Source: DASQUK01 sp046723645 (GTDB lineage Bacteria; Actinomycetota; Acidimicrobiia; Acidimicrobiales; VFJN01). From it: DNA of 45,404 nt. Shown here in pieces: positions 15,118 through 24,946 of the stretch. Location: NCBI GenBank assembly GCA_046723645.1, contig JBKOUY010000054.1:1-45404 (forward strand). Reading direction: 5' to 3'. Position numbers and translations under genes: made by a program. The stretch's first letter is position 1. Each line of letters begins with the position of its first letter. Under the pieces are notes generated by a model. It saw only the letters and a list, made by a program, of their open reading frames with translations. It was not told the DNA's origin and made no database searches.

Positions 15118-15792
15118 CTATCCGCGCACGCTCTTGAGGAAGCGGTCACGCTCTTCGGCGGACGCCAGCCGTCCGTCGATGACCACGAGCACGTCGTCGG
15201 CCAACCGGTCGGCCTGGTCGAGATCGTGGGTCACCCACACCACCGGCCGGCCCTCGGCGGCGAGATCCCGCGCCGTCCGCTCGAGCCGGTGGCGGGCGTC
15301 GGGATCCAGCGCCGACGTGGGCTCGTCCATGAGCAGCACCTCGGGCTGAGTGACCAGGGTGCGGGCCAGGCACATGCGCTGCGATTCGCCGCCGGACAGG
15401 TCGTCGGCCGAACGGTCGAGGAACGTCGACGCGAGGCCGGCACCGGCGAGCGCCGCGAGCAGTGCCTCGTCGCTCGCTGCGGGGTCCGCCACGAGCAGGT
15501 TGTCCCGCACCGTCCCGGGGAACGGTGCGGGGCGCTGGAAGACCATCCCCACCCGGCGGCGGAGGGCAAGGGGATCGATCGACGCCACCGGCTCCCCCCG
15601 GAAGCGGACGACGCCCGAGGTCGGAACCTCGAGGCGGTTGAGCAGCCGCAGGATCATGGTCTTGCCGGCGCCCGACGGGCCGAGCAGCACGGTGATGCCG
15701 TCGTCGGAGATCGCGAGCGTGATGCCCCGCAGGATGGGGCGGCCGTCGATCTCGAGCGCCACCGCGTCCAGTTCGAACAGCGGCGCGCCCAC
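15118..15792 (-). CDS. fetA: FetA/YbbL-like ABC transporter ATP-binding protein
   Basis: 224 aa ATPase subunit partnering the FetB permease. Seen: Walker A GPSGAGKT (38-45), Q-loop in MVFQRPAPFPGTV, ABC signature LSGGESQRMCLARTL, Walker B VLLMDEPTSALD and the H-loop VWVTHDL. GTG 15792 gives a family-length protein; GTG 15831 is also in frame but would overlap the upstream glycosyltransferase stop by 20 nt. The permease follows after 145 bp containing a conserved non-coding element. The specific substrate (iron in E. coli FetAB) is inferred from the permease family only. Confidence 0.88.
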   Translation of the reverse strand: MGAPLFELDAVALEIDGRPILRGITLAISDDGITVLLGPSGAGKTMILRLLNRLEVPTSGVVRFRGEPVASIDPLALRRRVGMVFQRPAPFPGTVRDNLLVADPAASDEALLAALAGAGLASTFLDRSADDLSGGESQRMCLARTLVTQPEVLLMDEPTSALDPDARHRLERTARDLAAEGRPVVWVTHDLDQADRLADDVLVVIDGRLASAEERDRFLKSVRG

Positions 15793-15811
15793 GCGCCGGT
15801 GCGCGCTCGGG

Positions 15812-16639
15812 TCAGACCCTCGAGCGATCACCGTGGGCGGCGGTGGCACCGTCGGCCCGGTATCCGTTGTCGCCGGCGCCACCCACCGGCGGTGCGCCCG
15901 CACGCCCGCCTGGGCTACGCAGCGCACGACGCACGCGCTCGCCCGGCGGCGAGTACTTGAGTATGCACCACACGGCCCGGACGCCGTCGCGCCACCCGAT
16001 CTTCTTGCCCTCCGCGTAGGTGCGGCCGCGGTAGCTGATGCCCACCTCGTACACCCGCCATTCGGGGTGGGCCGCGACCTTCGCCGTGACCTCGGGCTCC
16101 ACACCGAACCGGCACTCCTCGAGGTCGACCGCCTGGATGACCTCGCGGCGGAACACCTTGTAGCAGGTCTCCATGTCGGTGAGGTTCAGGTTGGTGAAGA
16201 CGTTGGACAGCGTGGTGAGGAACCGGTTGCCCACCGAGTGCCAGAAGTAGAGCACCCGGTGCGGGTTGCTGGAGATGAACCGCGACCCGAAGACCACGTC
16301 GGCGTCGCCCCTGAGGAGCGGCTGGACCAGGGCCCCGTACTCACCGGGGTCGTACTCGAGGTCGGCGTCCTGGACGATCACGTACGGGGCCGTGGCCTCG
16401 GCGAAGCCGCGGCGCAGGGCGGCACCCTTTCCCTGGTTGGCGGGTTGGAGGAGGACCCGCACCTGGGGGTCGCCAATACCGGCCAGCACGTCGCGGGTGC
16501 CGTCGGTCGATCCGTCGTCGACGACGACGACCTCGGCCGTCCACGGGGAGGCAAGCACCTGCGCCACCACGGCTGCGACCGTGTCGCGCTCGTTGTAGCA
16601 GGGGATGACAACCGAGAGGCAGGCCTGGGCGTCGGGCAT
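15812..16639 (-). CDS. Glycosyltransferase family 2, polyprenyl-phosphate sugar transferase type
   Basis: 275 aa GT-A enzyme. Seen: LSVVIPCYNERDTV at the N-terminus, VVVDDGSTDGT, the NQGKGAALRRGF block and the metal-binding acidic motif QDADLEYDP, followed by FGSRF and the DMETCYKVF segment typical of the DPM1/dolichol-phosphate glucosyltransferase-like subgroup. There are no clear membrane segments, so it is the soluble DPM1-like form. ATG 16639 is the family start. The C-terminal 25 residues are Gly/Ala-rich and extra. It would supply lipid-linked sugar donors used by GT-C enzymes such as those encoded at 18901, 29255 and 42318; that link is inference. It is divergent from the mutase gene. 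Confidence 0.9.
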   Translation of the reverse strand: MPDAQACLSVVIPCYNERDTVAAVVAQVLASPWTAEVVVVDDGSTDGTRDVLAGIGDPQVRVLLQPANQGKGAALRRGFAEATAPYVIVQDADLEYDPGEYGALVQPLLRGDADVVFGSRFISSNPHRVLYFWHSVGNRFLTTLSNVFTNLNLTDMETCYKVFRREVIQAVDLEECRFGVEPEVTAKVAAHPEWRVYEVGISYRGRTYAEGKKIGWRDGVRAVWCILKYSPPGERVRRALRSPGGRAGAPPVGGAGDNGYRADGATAAHGDRSRV

Positions 16640-16715
16640 GCGCGGGTCCTTTGGGTGCGGATCGACGGCGCATCCTATGGGCAGGGCGGGCTTCGTCGCC
16701 CGGCATCCCCTTCCG

Positions 16716-16721
16716 TAGGCT
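16716..16721 (+). promoter_or_regulatory. Probable -10 box of the mutase gene
   Basis: TAGGCT lies 8 nt before the GTG at 16730 and no Shine-Dalgarno is present, consistent with leaderless transcription. No convincing -35 was found. Confidence 0.4.
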
Positions 16722-16729
16722 TCAGGGTT

Positions 16730-18880
<2,151 letters not shown>

Positions 18881-18900
18881 CTAGAGGGCGCGGGGGCCCA

Positions 18901-20661
18901 CTAGGGCTGTCCGTCGCCGACGAACCCGAGCGACGACCCGATGGGTCCCGCGCTCGGCGGCGGCGGGGCGAGGGTGAAGATCCGGGTGGTGCGGCCCTCG
19001 GCTCGGACCTCGTGCGCCAGCCGCAGGCCCGGTATCCGGTCGGTCGTCCGCAGAGGTTCGAGCTGGGGACGCAGCCGCACGGCGGTGTACCAGTCGACGA
19101 CCAGGTACCGAGCGCCGTAGTGGCGGGCGTAGCGCAGGATCTCGCCCATGCTCGCGTAGGGGATCGCCATCGTCGGCCGCTCGGCGTAGTAGTCGACGAC
19201 CATGCTCCGGGTCATGACCCGGTCGCCGGGGCGCGTGTTGGCGGCGATCCACTCGCCGGCCTCACGCTGGTCGCTGTGGTCGGAGGGGTGCCACCAACCG
19301 GCGGCCTCGCTGCGGAACGCCTGCACCGACGAGAGGGCCAGCAGGGCGACGACCGCGAGCATCACCGGCCGCCGCCATGCGGTCGACAGCGCCGCGATCG
19401 CGGCGCCGACGAGCGGCGTCGCCAGCGCCACCGCGACGATCAGGTAGCGAGGTTGCACGAAGAACGCCAGCGCCGTCGCCACGGGTAGGGCGCCGACCAC
19501 CAGCAGCAGCCTGACCACCCCCGACCGACGGTGGCGCCAGGCACCGAATGCCGCCAGACCCCACAGCGGAAGGGGCAACAGCAGCCACGACAGCCGCTGG
19601 TTGGTCACCGGGCTGACGATGGAGCTGCCCAACTCGCCGACGTTCGTACGGACGATCCCGAGGTAGCCGGCGGGATCCTCACGAGCCAGCGTCGCCAAAG
19701 ACGACCGCCCGGCGGCGAACCGGAACCCCGTGTCGTCGAGCGCGTACAGCACGGAGTCGCGCGCCTCGCGGTCGGCGCGGGCCACGGCGTGCCAGGCCTC
19801 GATCGAGGCGTCCTGGGTCTTGGCGCTGAGCTGCCACTGGCCGGTGTTGTCGTGGAGGTACACCGCGTACGGCACGATGCAGGCGACGATCGGCAGCAGG
19901 AAGACGGCGAGCAGCGGGGCGCCGGCGCGCAGGCCGCGGAGGCCGAGCCGCGACAGGCGAGCGGGCTCGCCGGGCCGGCGGGCGGCGAGGACCAGCACCG
20001 CGACCCCGAGCGGGAGCGCCATGAACAGCCCCTCGGGCCTGGTGAGGTACGCGAACCCGACCAGGAGCCCCGCGCCGAACACCCGCCACGCCCGGGCGCG
20101 CCCCCGGTTATCGACGGCGGAGACCACCAGCCACAGAGCGCTGGCGACGAGCAGCGTGTACTCGGCCTCGGACCCGGCACCGCGGTTCACGAGCGTCGTC
20201 GAAAGGCCCGGGCCGAGCGCCGCGACCCAGGCGGTGGCGATGCCGCCGACCGGGCCTGCGATCCGCCGGCCCAACAACGCCAGGGGGATGACGAGGGCGG
20301 TGCTGGTCAGGCACGTCAGGACCACCGTGCCCGTGTGCGGGTCGGAGGTGACCTCGCTGGCGAGGCCCAGCAGGAACGGCACGAACGGCGGGAAGTGCAG
20401 CTCAGGGTGGCCCTCGCGCCGGTAGCCGTCCCCCTCGACCAGCGAGACGCCCGACCGCAGGTACGCCGTCTCGTCGGTGGCCGGAGCATCGTCGGTCAGG
20501 CCGATTGCAACCCGGAGCGCGAACCCGACGAGCAGGGCGGCCACGAGCATGAGCACGAACCGGGTCCGCCACGGCGGTCCCGAGGCGCGCGTCGACCCGC
20601 CGGGCGGCGGGGGCGCCGCCACCGGCGCGGCGTCGCTGGGGCGTGCGACCGTTGTGGCCAC
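18901..20661 (-). CDS. GT-C type membrane glycosyltransferase (GT39/ArnT-like)
   Basis: 586 aa integral membrane protein. A 35-residue Ala/Pro-rich cytoplasmic lead is followed by a first membrane helix, then a periplasmic loop with the acidic pair typical of GT-C catalysis (DDAPATDETAYLRSG) and GHPELHFPPFVPFLLG. About 10-12 hydrophobic segments follow, then a soluble C-terminal domain from about residue 440 with RPGDRVMTRSMVVDYYAERP and a YLVVDWYT segment. GT-C enzymes transfer sugars from polyprenyl-phosphate donors outside the membrane. The GTG at 20661 lies 14 nt after the stop of the upstream methyltransferase, so the two are co-transcribed. Acceptor and donor are unknown. Confidence 0.82.
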   Translation of the reverse strand: MATTVARPSDAAPVAAPPPPGGSTRASGPPWRTRFVLMLVAALLVGFALRVAIGLTDDAPATDETAYLRSGVSLVEGDGYRREGHPELHFPPFVPFLLGLASEVTSDPHTGTVVLTCLTSTALVIPLALLGRRIAGPVGGIATAWVAALGPGLSTTLVNRGAGSEAEYTLLVASALWLVVSAVDNRGRARAWRVFGAGLLVGFAYLTRPEGLFMALPLGVAVLVLAARRPGEPARLSRLGLRGLRAGAPLLAVFLLPIVACIVPYAVYLHDNTGQWQLSAKTQDASIEAWHAVARADREARDSVLYALDDTGFRFAAGRSSLATLAREDPAGYLGIVRTNVGELGSSIVSPVTNQRLSWLLLPLPLWGLAAFGAWRHRRSGVVRLLLVVGALPVATALAFFVQPRYLIVAVALATPLVGAAIAALSTAWRRPVMLAVVALLALSSVQAFRSEAAGWWHPSDHSDQREAGEWIAANTRPGDRVMTRSMVVDYYAERPTMAIPYASMGEILRYARHYGARYLVVDWYTAVRLRPQLEPLRTTDRIPGLRLAHEVRAEGRTTRIFTLAPPPPSAGPIGSSLGFVGDGQP

Positions 20662-20675
20662 GTCGCGCCGGGGCG

Positions 20676-21344
20676 CTATGCCTGCCGGACGGGCGCGGCC
20701 GGAACGGCGGGCGTCGCCGTGGTCGGGGCGCTGCCGTTGTGGCGGACGCGCGGCCGCGCCTCGACCATCGTCCATGGGAACGGCGTGCTCACGCTCACCA
20801 CGTCCAGCTGCGATCCCACGAGCTCGGCGAAACCCCGGCGCGACCAGTGCTGCACGTGACCGGGCGTGTTCCCGAGGTCGGCGAGGTACTTGCCGCGTGC
20901 CATGTTGGCGACCCGCCAGATGGGCTCCCGCGGCACGGACAGGACCAGCCCGCCGCGGCTGACGCGCACGAGCTCGGCGAGGGCGGCCACCGGGTCGTGG
21001 ACGTGCTCGAGCACCTCGATGGCCATCACGAGGTCGAACGCCAGCGGCGGGAACGGCAGGTGGGCGATGTCGGCGTAGACGCCGACGAACCCTCGCGTCC
21101 GCCACTCGACGGCGAGCGTGTCGTCGTGCAGGTCGATGCCGACGATGTGCGCCTCGGGGTAGAGCGTCCGGAGCTTGGCGCTGATCTCCCCCTCCCCCAC
21201 GCCGACCTCGAGCACCGTCGCGGGATGCTCATGTGGAAGCGCGTCCGACAGGGCCGCGAAGAACCCCTTCATGAGCCGTCGCTCGATCGGGTTCTTCGAC
21301 CGGTACTTGTCGTAGGTGTTACCGGTCGGGACGCTCGTGGACAC
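20676..21344 (-). CDS. Class I SAM-dependent methyltransferase (glycan-associated)
   Basis: 222 aa. Seen: a KYRSKNPIERRLMKGFFAAL lead, SAM motif I VLEVGVGEGEISAKL, acidic motif II GIDLHDD, and the MAIEVLEHVHDPVAAL block of the methyltransferase-11/12 fold; motif VLSVPREPIWRV follows. GTG 21344 is chosen because GGAG sits 6 nt upstream; a TTG at 21416 in the same frame would extend it by 24 residues. It is translated just ahead of the GT-C gene and probably modifies the same glycan or lipid-linked precursor. A 14-mer shared with the 95-bp element lies 82 nt upstream. Confidence 0.82.
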   Translation of the reverse strand: MSTSVPTGNTYDKYRSKNPIERRLMKGFFAALSDALPHEHPATVLEVGVGEGEISAKLRTLYPEAHIVGIDLHDDTLAVEWRTRGFVGVYADIAHLPFPPLAFDLVMAIEVLEHVHDPVAALAELVRVSRGGLVLSVPREPIWRVANMARGKYLADLGNTPGHVQHWSRRGFAELVGSQLDVVSVSTPFPWTMVEARPRVRHNGSAPTTATPAVPAAPVRQA

Positions 21345-21751
21345 TGGTAGCTCCGGAACTAGCTCTGTACGGGCAGCCGCCCCAGCGGCACTGGTGTCGA
21401 ACGACGCGGGGCCCAACGCCGCGCGCTCGGTGACACTAACACTGCCCCCGCCGGCAGGCCTCGCCCGCGCTCTGCGGGCGATGTTTCACGCTCCGGACGA
21501 CCGCTGTTCTCCGCGGCGTCACGTTCGTCGACGGGGCGTTCCTCGGACGTCGGGCGCGCGTGGCGATGCGCCTGGGCCGGCCCGATCCGGCGACCCCTCT
21601 CAGAAGATGCGCGGTCGGTCCGTCATCTCGGCGAACCGTTGTCAGTGTTGCCCGGAGGCCGAGCTGTGAGGCCTGGGCCAACGCTGCTAATCCCGTACGG
21701 TCCGGTGCCCACATCCGGGCCTATCCGCCCGGCCTCTTAGACTCCGCGCTC
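21345..21751. promoter_or_regulatory. 407-bp divergent regulatory region
   Basis: This gene-free stretch separates the minus-strand methyltransferase from meaB. It holds copy B of the conserved element (21640-21734, facing meaB), and on the other strand the isolated lead motif TTAGTGTCACCGAG (21426-21439), 82 nt from the methyltransferase start. TAGACT at 21738-21743 lies 8 nt before the meaB GTG. Open frames across it look like shadows. Nothing else is recognised between 21440 and 21639. Confidence 0.6.
21640..21734 (+). repeat. 95-bp conserved upstream element, copy B (before meaB)
   Basis: It pairs with copy A at 15001-15095 (77 of 95 identical, ungapped). Hairpins: AGGCC (21656-21660) with GGCCT (21670-21674), and GCCC (21707-21710) with GGGC (21717-21720). 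The best-conserved core is 21671-21694. It ends 17 nt before the meaB start codon and 3 nt before a TAGACT -10-like box, so it may be upstream promoter DNA or the 5' leader of a longer transcript. Confidence 0.75.
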
Positions 21752-22735
21752 GTGAGCGTCCCCGAGCAGCTCGCCACGCGCCTCGTCGACGGCGACCGGC
21801 GCGCGCTCGCCCGGTCGATCACGCTGGTCGAATCGACGCGCCCCGACCACCGGTCACAGGCGTCCGCCCTGCTCGACGCGGTGCTCGACCGCACCGGAGG
21901 GGCGATCCGCCTCGGGATCACCGGCACCCCGGGCGCGGGCAAGTCGACGTTCATCGAGGAGCTCGGCGGCCACCTGACGGCCGCCGGCCATCGGGTCGCG
22001 GTGCTGGCGGTCGACCCGTCGAGCCGCCGCAGCGGCGGCTCGATCCTGGGCGACAAGACTCGCATGGAACGCCTCGCCCGGGATCCGAACGCCTTCATCC
22101 GGCCGTCGCCGTCCGGGGGCTCGGTCGGCGGCGTCGCCCGCCGCACCAGGGAGGCCGCTCTGCTGTGCGAGGCCGCCGGCTTCGACGTCATCGTCGTCGA
22201 GACGGTGGGGGTGGGGCAGTCGGAGGTGGCGGTGGCGGACATGGTCGACTGCTTCTGCCTGATCGCCGCACCCGGGGCCGGCGACGAGCTCCAGGGGATC
22301 AAGCGGGGGATCATCGAGCTCGCCGACGTCGTCGTCGTCAACAAGGCCGACGGCGACCTGCTGCCGGCCGCACGGCGCGCGATCGCCGACCACCGCCAGG
22401 CCGCCCACCTCCTCCGGCCCAAGCACGCCGGCTGGGAGGTGCCCGTGCTGGCCACGTCAGCGCTGCAGGGCACGGGTGTCGACGAGGTGTGGAGCACCGT
22501 CGAGAAGTTTGTCGCGCATCTCCGCGAGGGCGATGCCCTCGGCCGCCTGCGGGCCGGGCAGGCGGCGGCGTGGATGTGGGACGAGATCCGAGAGCGCCTG
22601 GTCGACTCGTTCCGTCAGGACCCGGGCGTCGCCGAGCATTGGTCGAGCACCGAAGCCGCGGTCCGCGCCGGTCGCCTCTCCCCTACGACCGGGGCGCGCC
22701 GGCTGCTGGACGCCCACGGAGTGGACGCCGGTTAG
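21752..22735 (+). CDS. meaB: MeaB/ArgK-family GTPase, methylmalonyl-CoA mutase chaperone
   Basis: 327 aa G3E GTPase that gates delivery of adenosylcobalamin to methylmalonyl-CoA mutase and protects it from inactivation. Seen: Walker A GTPGAGKST with Lys64, the AVDPSSRRSGGSILGDKTRM block diagnostic of MeaB, FIRPSPSGGSVGGVARRTRE, Walker B-type VIVVETVGVGQSE, the base-recognition NKAD motif, and a C-terminal helical dimerisation arm. The GTG at 21752 gives the normal N-terminus. It would act on the mutase encoded at 16730; the usual tight mutase-meaB linkage is interrupted here by two opposite-strand genes. Confidence 0.95.
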   Translation: MSVPEQLATRLVDGDRRALARSITLVESTRPDHRSQASALLDAVLDRTGGAIRLGITGTPGAGKSTFIEELGGHLTAAGHRVAVLAVDPSSRRSGGSILGDKTRMERLARDPNAFIRPSPSGGSVGGVARRTREAALLCEAAGFDVIVVETVGVGQSEVAVADMVDCFCLIAAPGAGDELQGIKRGIIELADVVVVNKADGDLLPAARRAIADHRQAAHLLRPKHAGWEVPVLATSALQGTGVDEVWSTVEKFVAHLREGDALGRLRAGQAAAWMWDEIRERLVDSFRQDPGVAEHWSSTEAAVRAGRLSPTTGARRLLDAHGVDAG

Positions 22736-22810
22736 GTTGCGAGGTGGGCCGTCCCGCGGCGTGAGTGGCAGCATCGCTGGCGGGAACTGCCGACCAGGAG
22801 GCAGATCACG

Positions 22811-22984
22811 ATGAACACCGACCTGCGCCAGGTGCACTCGCTACGGCTTGGGCTCGGCCAGGTACAGCGTGCGCGTTCCGTTCGGGAGCCGCTGTTGCTC
22901 GTGGACGAGGAACTGCTCGGCCAGCAGCCGCTCGAAGGCCTCCTGCTGGTAGTCGTCGAACAAGCCCGGCGGCTTGTTGTCTAG
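22811..22984 (+). pseudogene. 57-codon ORF with strong SD, possible truncated 5' end of a lost gene
   Basis: AGGAGG (22796-22801) stands 9 nt before an ATG that opens MNTDLRQVHSL, then the frame runs into the antisense of the neighbouring methyltransferase gene and stops. The good ribosome site, the short natural-looking N-terminus and the unnatural Leu/Gln-rich remainder suggest that a gene downstream of meaB was cut here when the glycan locus became its neighbour. I cannot identify the lost gene. Chance is the alternative. Confidence 0.3.
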
Positions 22985-24235
22985 CAAGCGCCTGACTTGC
23001 ACGTCATCCGCGTGGACGAACTCGACGACGAGCCGGCCCCCGAACGACCTGAGCCACGCCACGACCTCCGGCAGGGGCACGTTGGCGGCGATCGTGAGGT
23101 GGTGGACGAGCGCCAGGGCCAGCACGACGTCAGGTCGGACCCGCTCGCTGAACGGGGCACGCTCGCGGTTGCGCCAGCCGGTGCCGCCCGAGGGATCGAC
23201 GAGGTTCATGACCAGCGGGAGGATCTTCTCGTTCCCCTCGGCGCGCAGCCGCCGGTAGAGGCCATCGATCACCATCTCGTCGCTGTCGACGGCCACGACG
23301 TAGTCGGCCAGCTCGGCGGCCAGCCGGGAGTAGGCACCATCGTTCGCCCCCAGATCGAGCACGAGGCCCGACTCACCTGCCGCTACCGCGGAGAGCACGA
23401 ACTCCCGCTTAGCGTGGGCGTCGGCATCGCCGTAGGAGCAGGTTTCGCGGTAGTCCGACCACGTAGACCTCCGCCGTTTCACCTCTAGCCCAGCCACGAG
23501 CTTGGCGAGGTTCTTCGTCGTGGCCTTCGCCATCTCGGTGGTGAATCCCGACGCCCTGAGCTCGGTCTTCACCTGCTCCGACGCTGTGCTGACGCGGCGT
23601 TCCAGGATGCTGTGGAGCGTGACGTTGCGCAGCACGCCCCTGCGGAAGTGGCGGAGCCCGGAGAACATGCTGGCCACGTCCGAGGGCTTCAGGCCGTCGA
23701 TGGCTCCACGCAACGACGGCTGGAACGGCACCCCCAGGTGGGCCTGGATCATCAACGGGAACAACATCGTCTGGCAGAACTGGCGGTACCCGAGCCAGGG
23801 CCCCGACGCCGGCTCGAACGATCCCACGTCGATGAACGTCGGGCGCGACCCGAAGAACTGCACGTTGTAGGCGGTGCCGTCCTTGAGCGACATGCCCTCG
23901 TCGAGGGCCGCCCGCAACACCTCCAGCTGCAGCACGGCCGCCTCGCGCAGCATCGCGAACGGCCACTCATACGGGTAGGAGACGACGGGCACGCGCTCGT
24001 GCTCGAGAACCCGCGCCCACGGCGCCCCCCGAGGTGAGGGCGGCGCCTCGTCGTCGTGCTGGGACGTGCGCACGATCCGCCCCGACGCCATCAGGCGGGG
24101 GAAGAACGACGTGCTGCTCAGACGATCGAAGTGGGCCGCGGCCGGGCCCGAGAGACCCCGCAGTACGGTGTTCCCGACGGTGAAGACGGCGCTGTCGGGA
24201 TCCCGGAACGACCCGGGCTCGTAGCTCGACACCAC
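22841..24235 (-). CDS. NoeA-like SAM-dependent methyltransferase with N-terminal extension
   Basis: 464 aa. The C-terminal half contains SAM motif I LVLDLGANDGAYSRLAAEL (about residues 292-310), YVVAVDSDEMVIDGLYRRL and ALALVHHLTIAANVPLPEV. The N-terminal half (EWPFAMLREAAVLQLEVL, SLKDGTAYNVQFFGSRPTFIDVGSFEP, GPWLGYRQFCQTMLFPL) is characteristic of a group of methyltransferases found in exopolysaccharide and nodulation-like loci. The substrate is probably a glycan or lipid. GTG 24235 or the next codon (GTG 24232) is the start. It lies 13 nt after a 65-residue membrane protein gene, with which it is probably co-translated. A 57-codon ORF with a good SD overlaps its 3' end on the other strand. 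Confidence 0.83.
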   Translation of the reverse strand: MVSSYEPGSFRDPDSAVFTVGNTVLRGLSGPAAAHFDRLSSTSFFPRLMASGRIVRTSQHDDEAPPSPRGAPWARVLEHERVPVVSYPYEWPFAMLREAAVLQLEVLRAALDEGMSLKDGTAYNVQFFGSRPTFIDVGSFEPASGPWLGYRQFCQTMLFPLMIQAHLGVPFQPSLRGAIDGLKPSDVASMFSGLRHFRRGVLRNVTLHSILERRVSTASEQVKTELRASGFTTEMAKATTKNLAKLVAGLEVKRRRSTWSDYRETCSYGDADAHAKREFVLSAVAAGESGLVLDLGANDGAYSRLAAELADYVVAVDSDEMVIDGLYRRLRAEGNEKILPLVMNLVDPSGGTGWRNRERAPFSERVRPDVVLALALVHHLTIAANVPLPEVVAWLRSFGGRLVVEFVHADDVQVRRLLDNKPPGLFDDYQQEAFERLLAEQFLVHEQQRLPNGTRTLYLAEPKP

Positions 24236-24248
24236 GAGCGGGCGGCGA

Positions 24249-24446
24249 TTAGGCGTCCGGGGTCGCCGGGTCGGCCCCGGAGTCGGCCTCCGGTGATGCT
24301 GCCTCGGCCTCGCCCTGCTTCCGCGAGAACTTCCCCGTGATGCGGTGCCGGGCCTGCCTCACCGCGACGCCGGCGGCGGCGAAGCCACCCACAACGGCCG
24401 AGGCGATGAGGCTGCCAGAACCCGGGTCGAGATATCCGATCGTCAC
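24249..24446 (-). CDS. Small single-span membrane protein (YLDPGSGS family)
   Basis: 65 aa. Seen: N-terminal IGYLDPGSGSLIASA, a glycine/alanine-rich membrane helix (SAVVGGFAAAGVAV), a basic cytoplasmic stretch (RQARHRITGKFSRK) and an acidic Glu/Asp/Ala tail. I have seen this pattern as a small protein next to polysaccharide methyltransferases and exporters; its function is unknown to me. GTG 24446 has AAGGGGGA 5 nt upstream. An upstream in-frame start would add residues with no family resemblance. It precedes the NoeA-like gene by 13 nt. Confidence 0.75.
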   Translation of the reverse strand: MTIGYLDPGSGSLIASAVVGGFAAAGVAVRQARHRITGKFSRKQGEAEAASPEADSGADPATPDA

Positions 24447-24946
24447 GTCGGTCCCCCTTGTGTCCGGTACGACGCCCCCAATTAGGACCGCCCGCTGTTG
24501 GCACAGCACATTCGTCGGATGTTACCCAGCGGCCACCCGACGGTCGGCATCTGCTAACCCGGCGTTCATGTCGGGCCGCATTGTGGCACACGTGACGATG
24601 CCCAGACGCCAGCGCCGAGCGACGTTTGTCCTTCCGTCGAGGAGACCCACCTGCCCGGCTACCTCGACGAGTTCGTGTTCCGCTTCAACCGTCGCACCCA
24701 CGCAGCCGCGGGCTCGTCTTCCAGAGTCCTCGAACTCGCCGTGGACCACGAACCGGTCCGCTACCAGGACCTCATCGTCGAGTCCCGGCCCAAGCGGCGT
24801 CCGCCTGCCGCCCCCGCCGTCCGAGGGCACCCACCCAGCCTGGAACGGCCGCCAGCCGACCGTCGCTGGCGAGCAGCCCCGACCGCAAGGCCGCCGGTCA
24901 AGTGCATGCTTACAACGGACGAAATTCCTGCGGGGTCATCGCGTCG
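24447..24946. other. 500-bp gap with no intact gene
   Basis: It separates the small-membrane-protein/methyltransferase operon from the tandem GT4 genes. The only recognisable content is a degraded IS1595-type transposase C-terminus near 24651-24800. The first 100 bp should hold the promoter for the 24446 gene. Longer open frames here are not convincing. Confidence 0.6.
24651..24860 (+). pseudogene. IS1595-family transposase C-terminal remnant
   Basis: Translation on the plus strand reads HLPGYLDEFVFRFNRRTH, followed by SSRVLELAVDHEPVRYQDL. This matches my memory of the C-terminal end of IS1595-family transposases (LPxYLDEFVFRFNRR, then a LLExA and PVTYxxL pattern). No N-terminal or catalytic DDN/E part is present, and no inverted repeats were found. 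It is therefore a fossil of an insertion at the boundary of the glycan locus. Confidence 0.65.

Noticed and set aside
18881..18900. Terminator between mutB and the convergent GT-C gene
   Set aside because: Only 20 bp separate the stops, and no stable hairpin is visible.
21640..21734. Cobalamin riboswitch ahead of meaB
   Set aside because: Considered because of the B12-linked gene, but I see no B12-box or GCCACTG-type core, and the same element precedes fetB.
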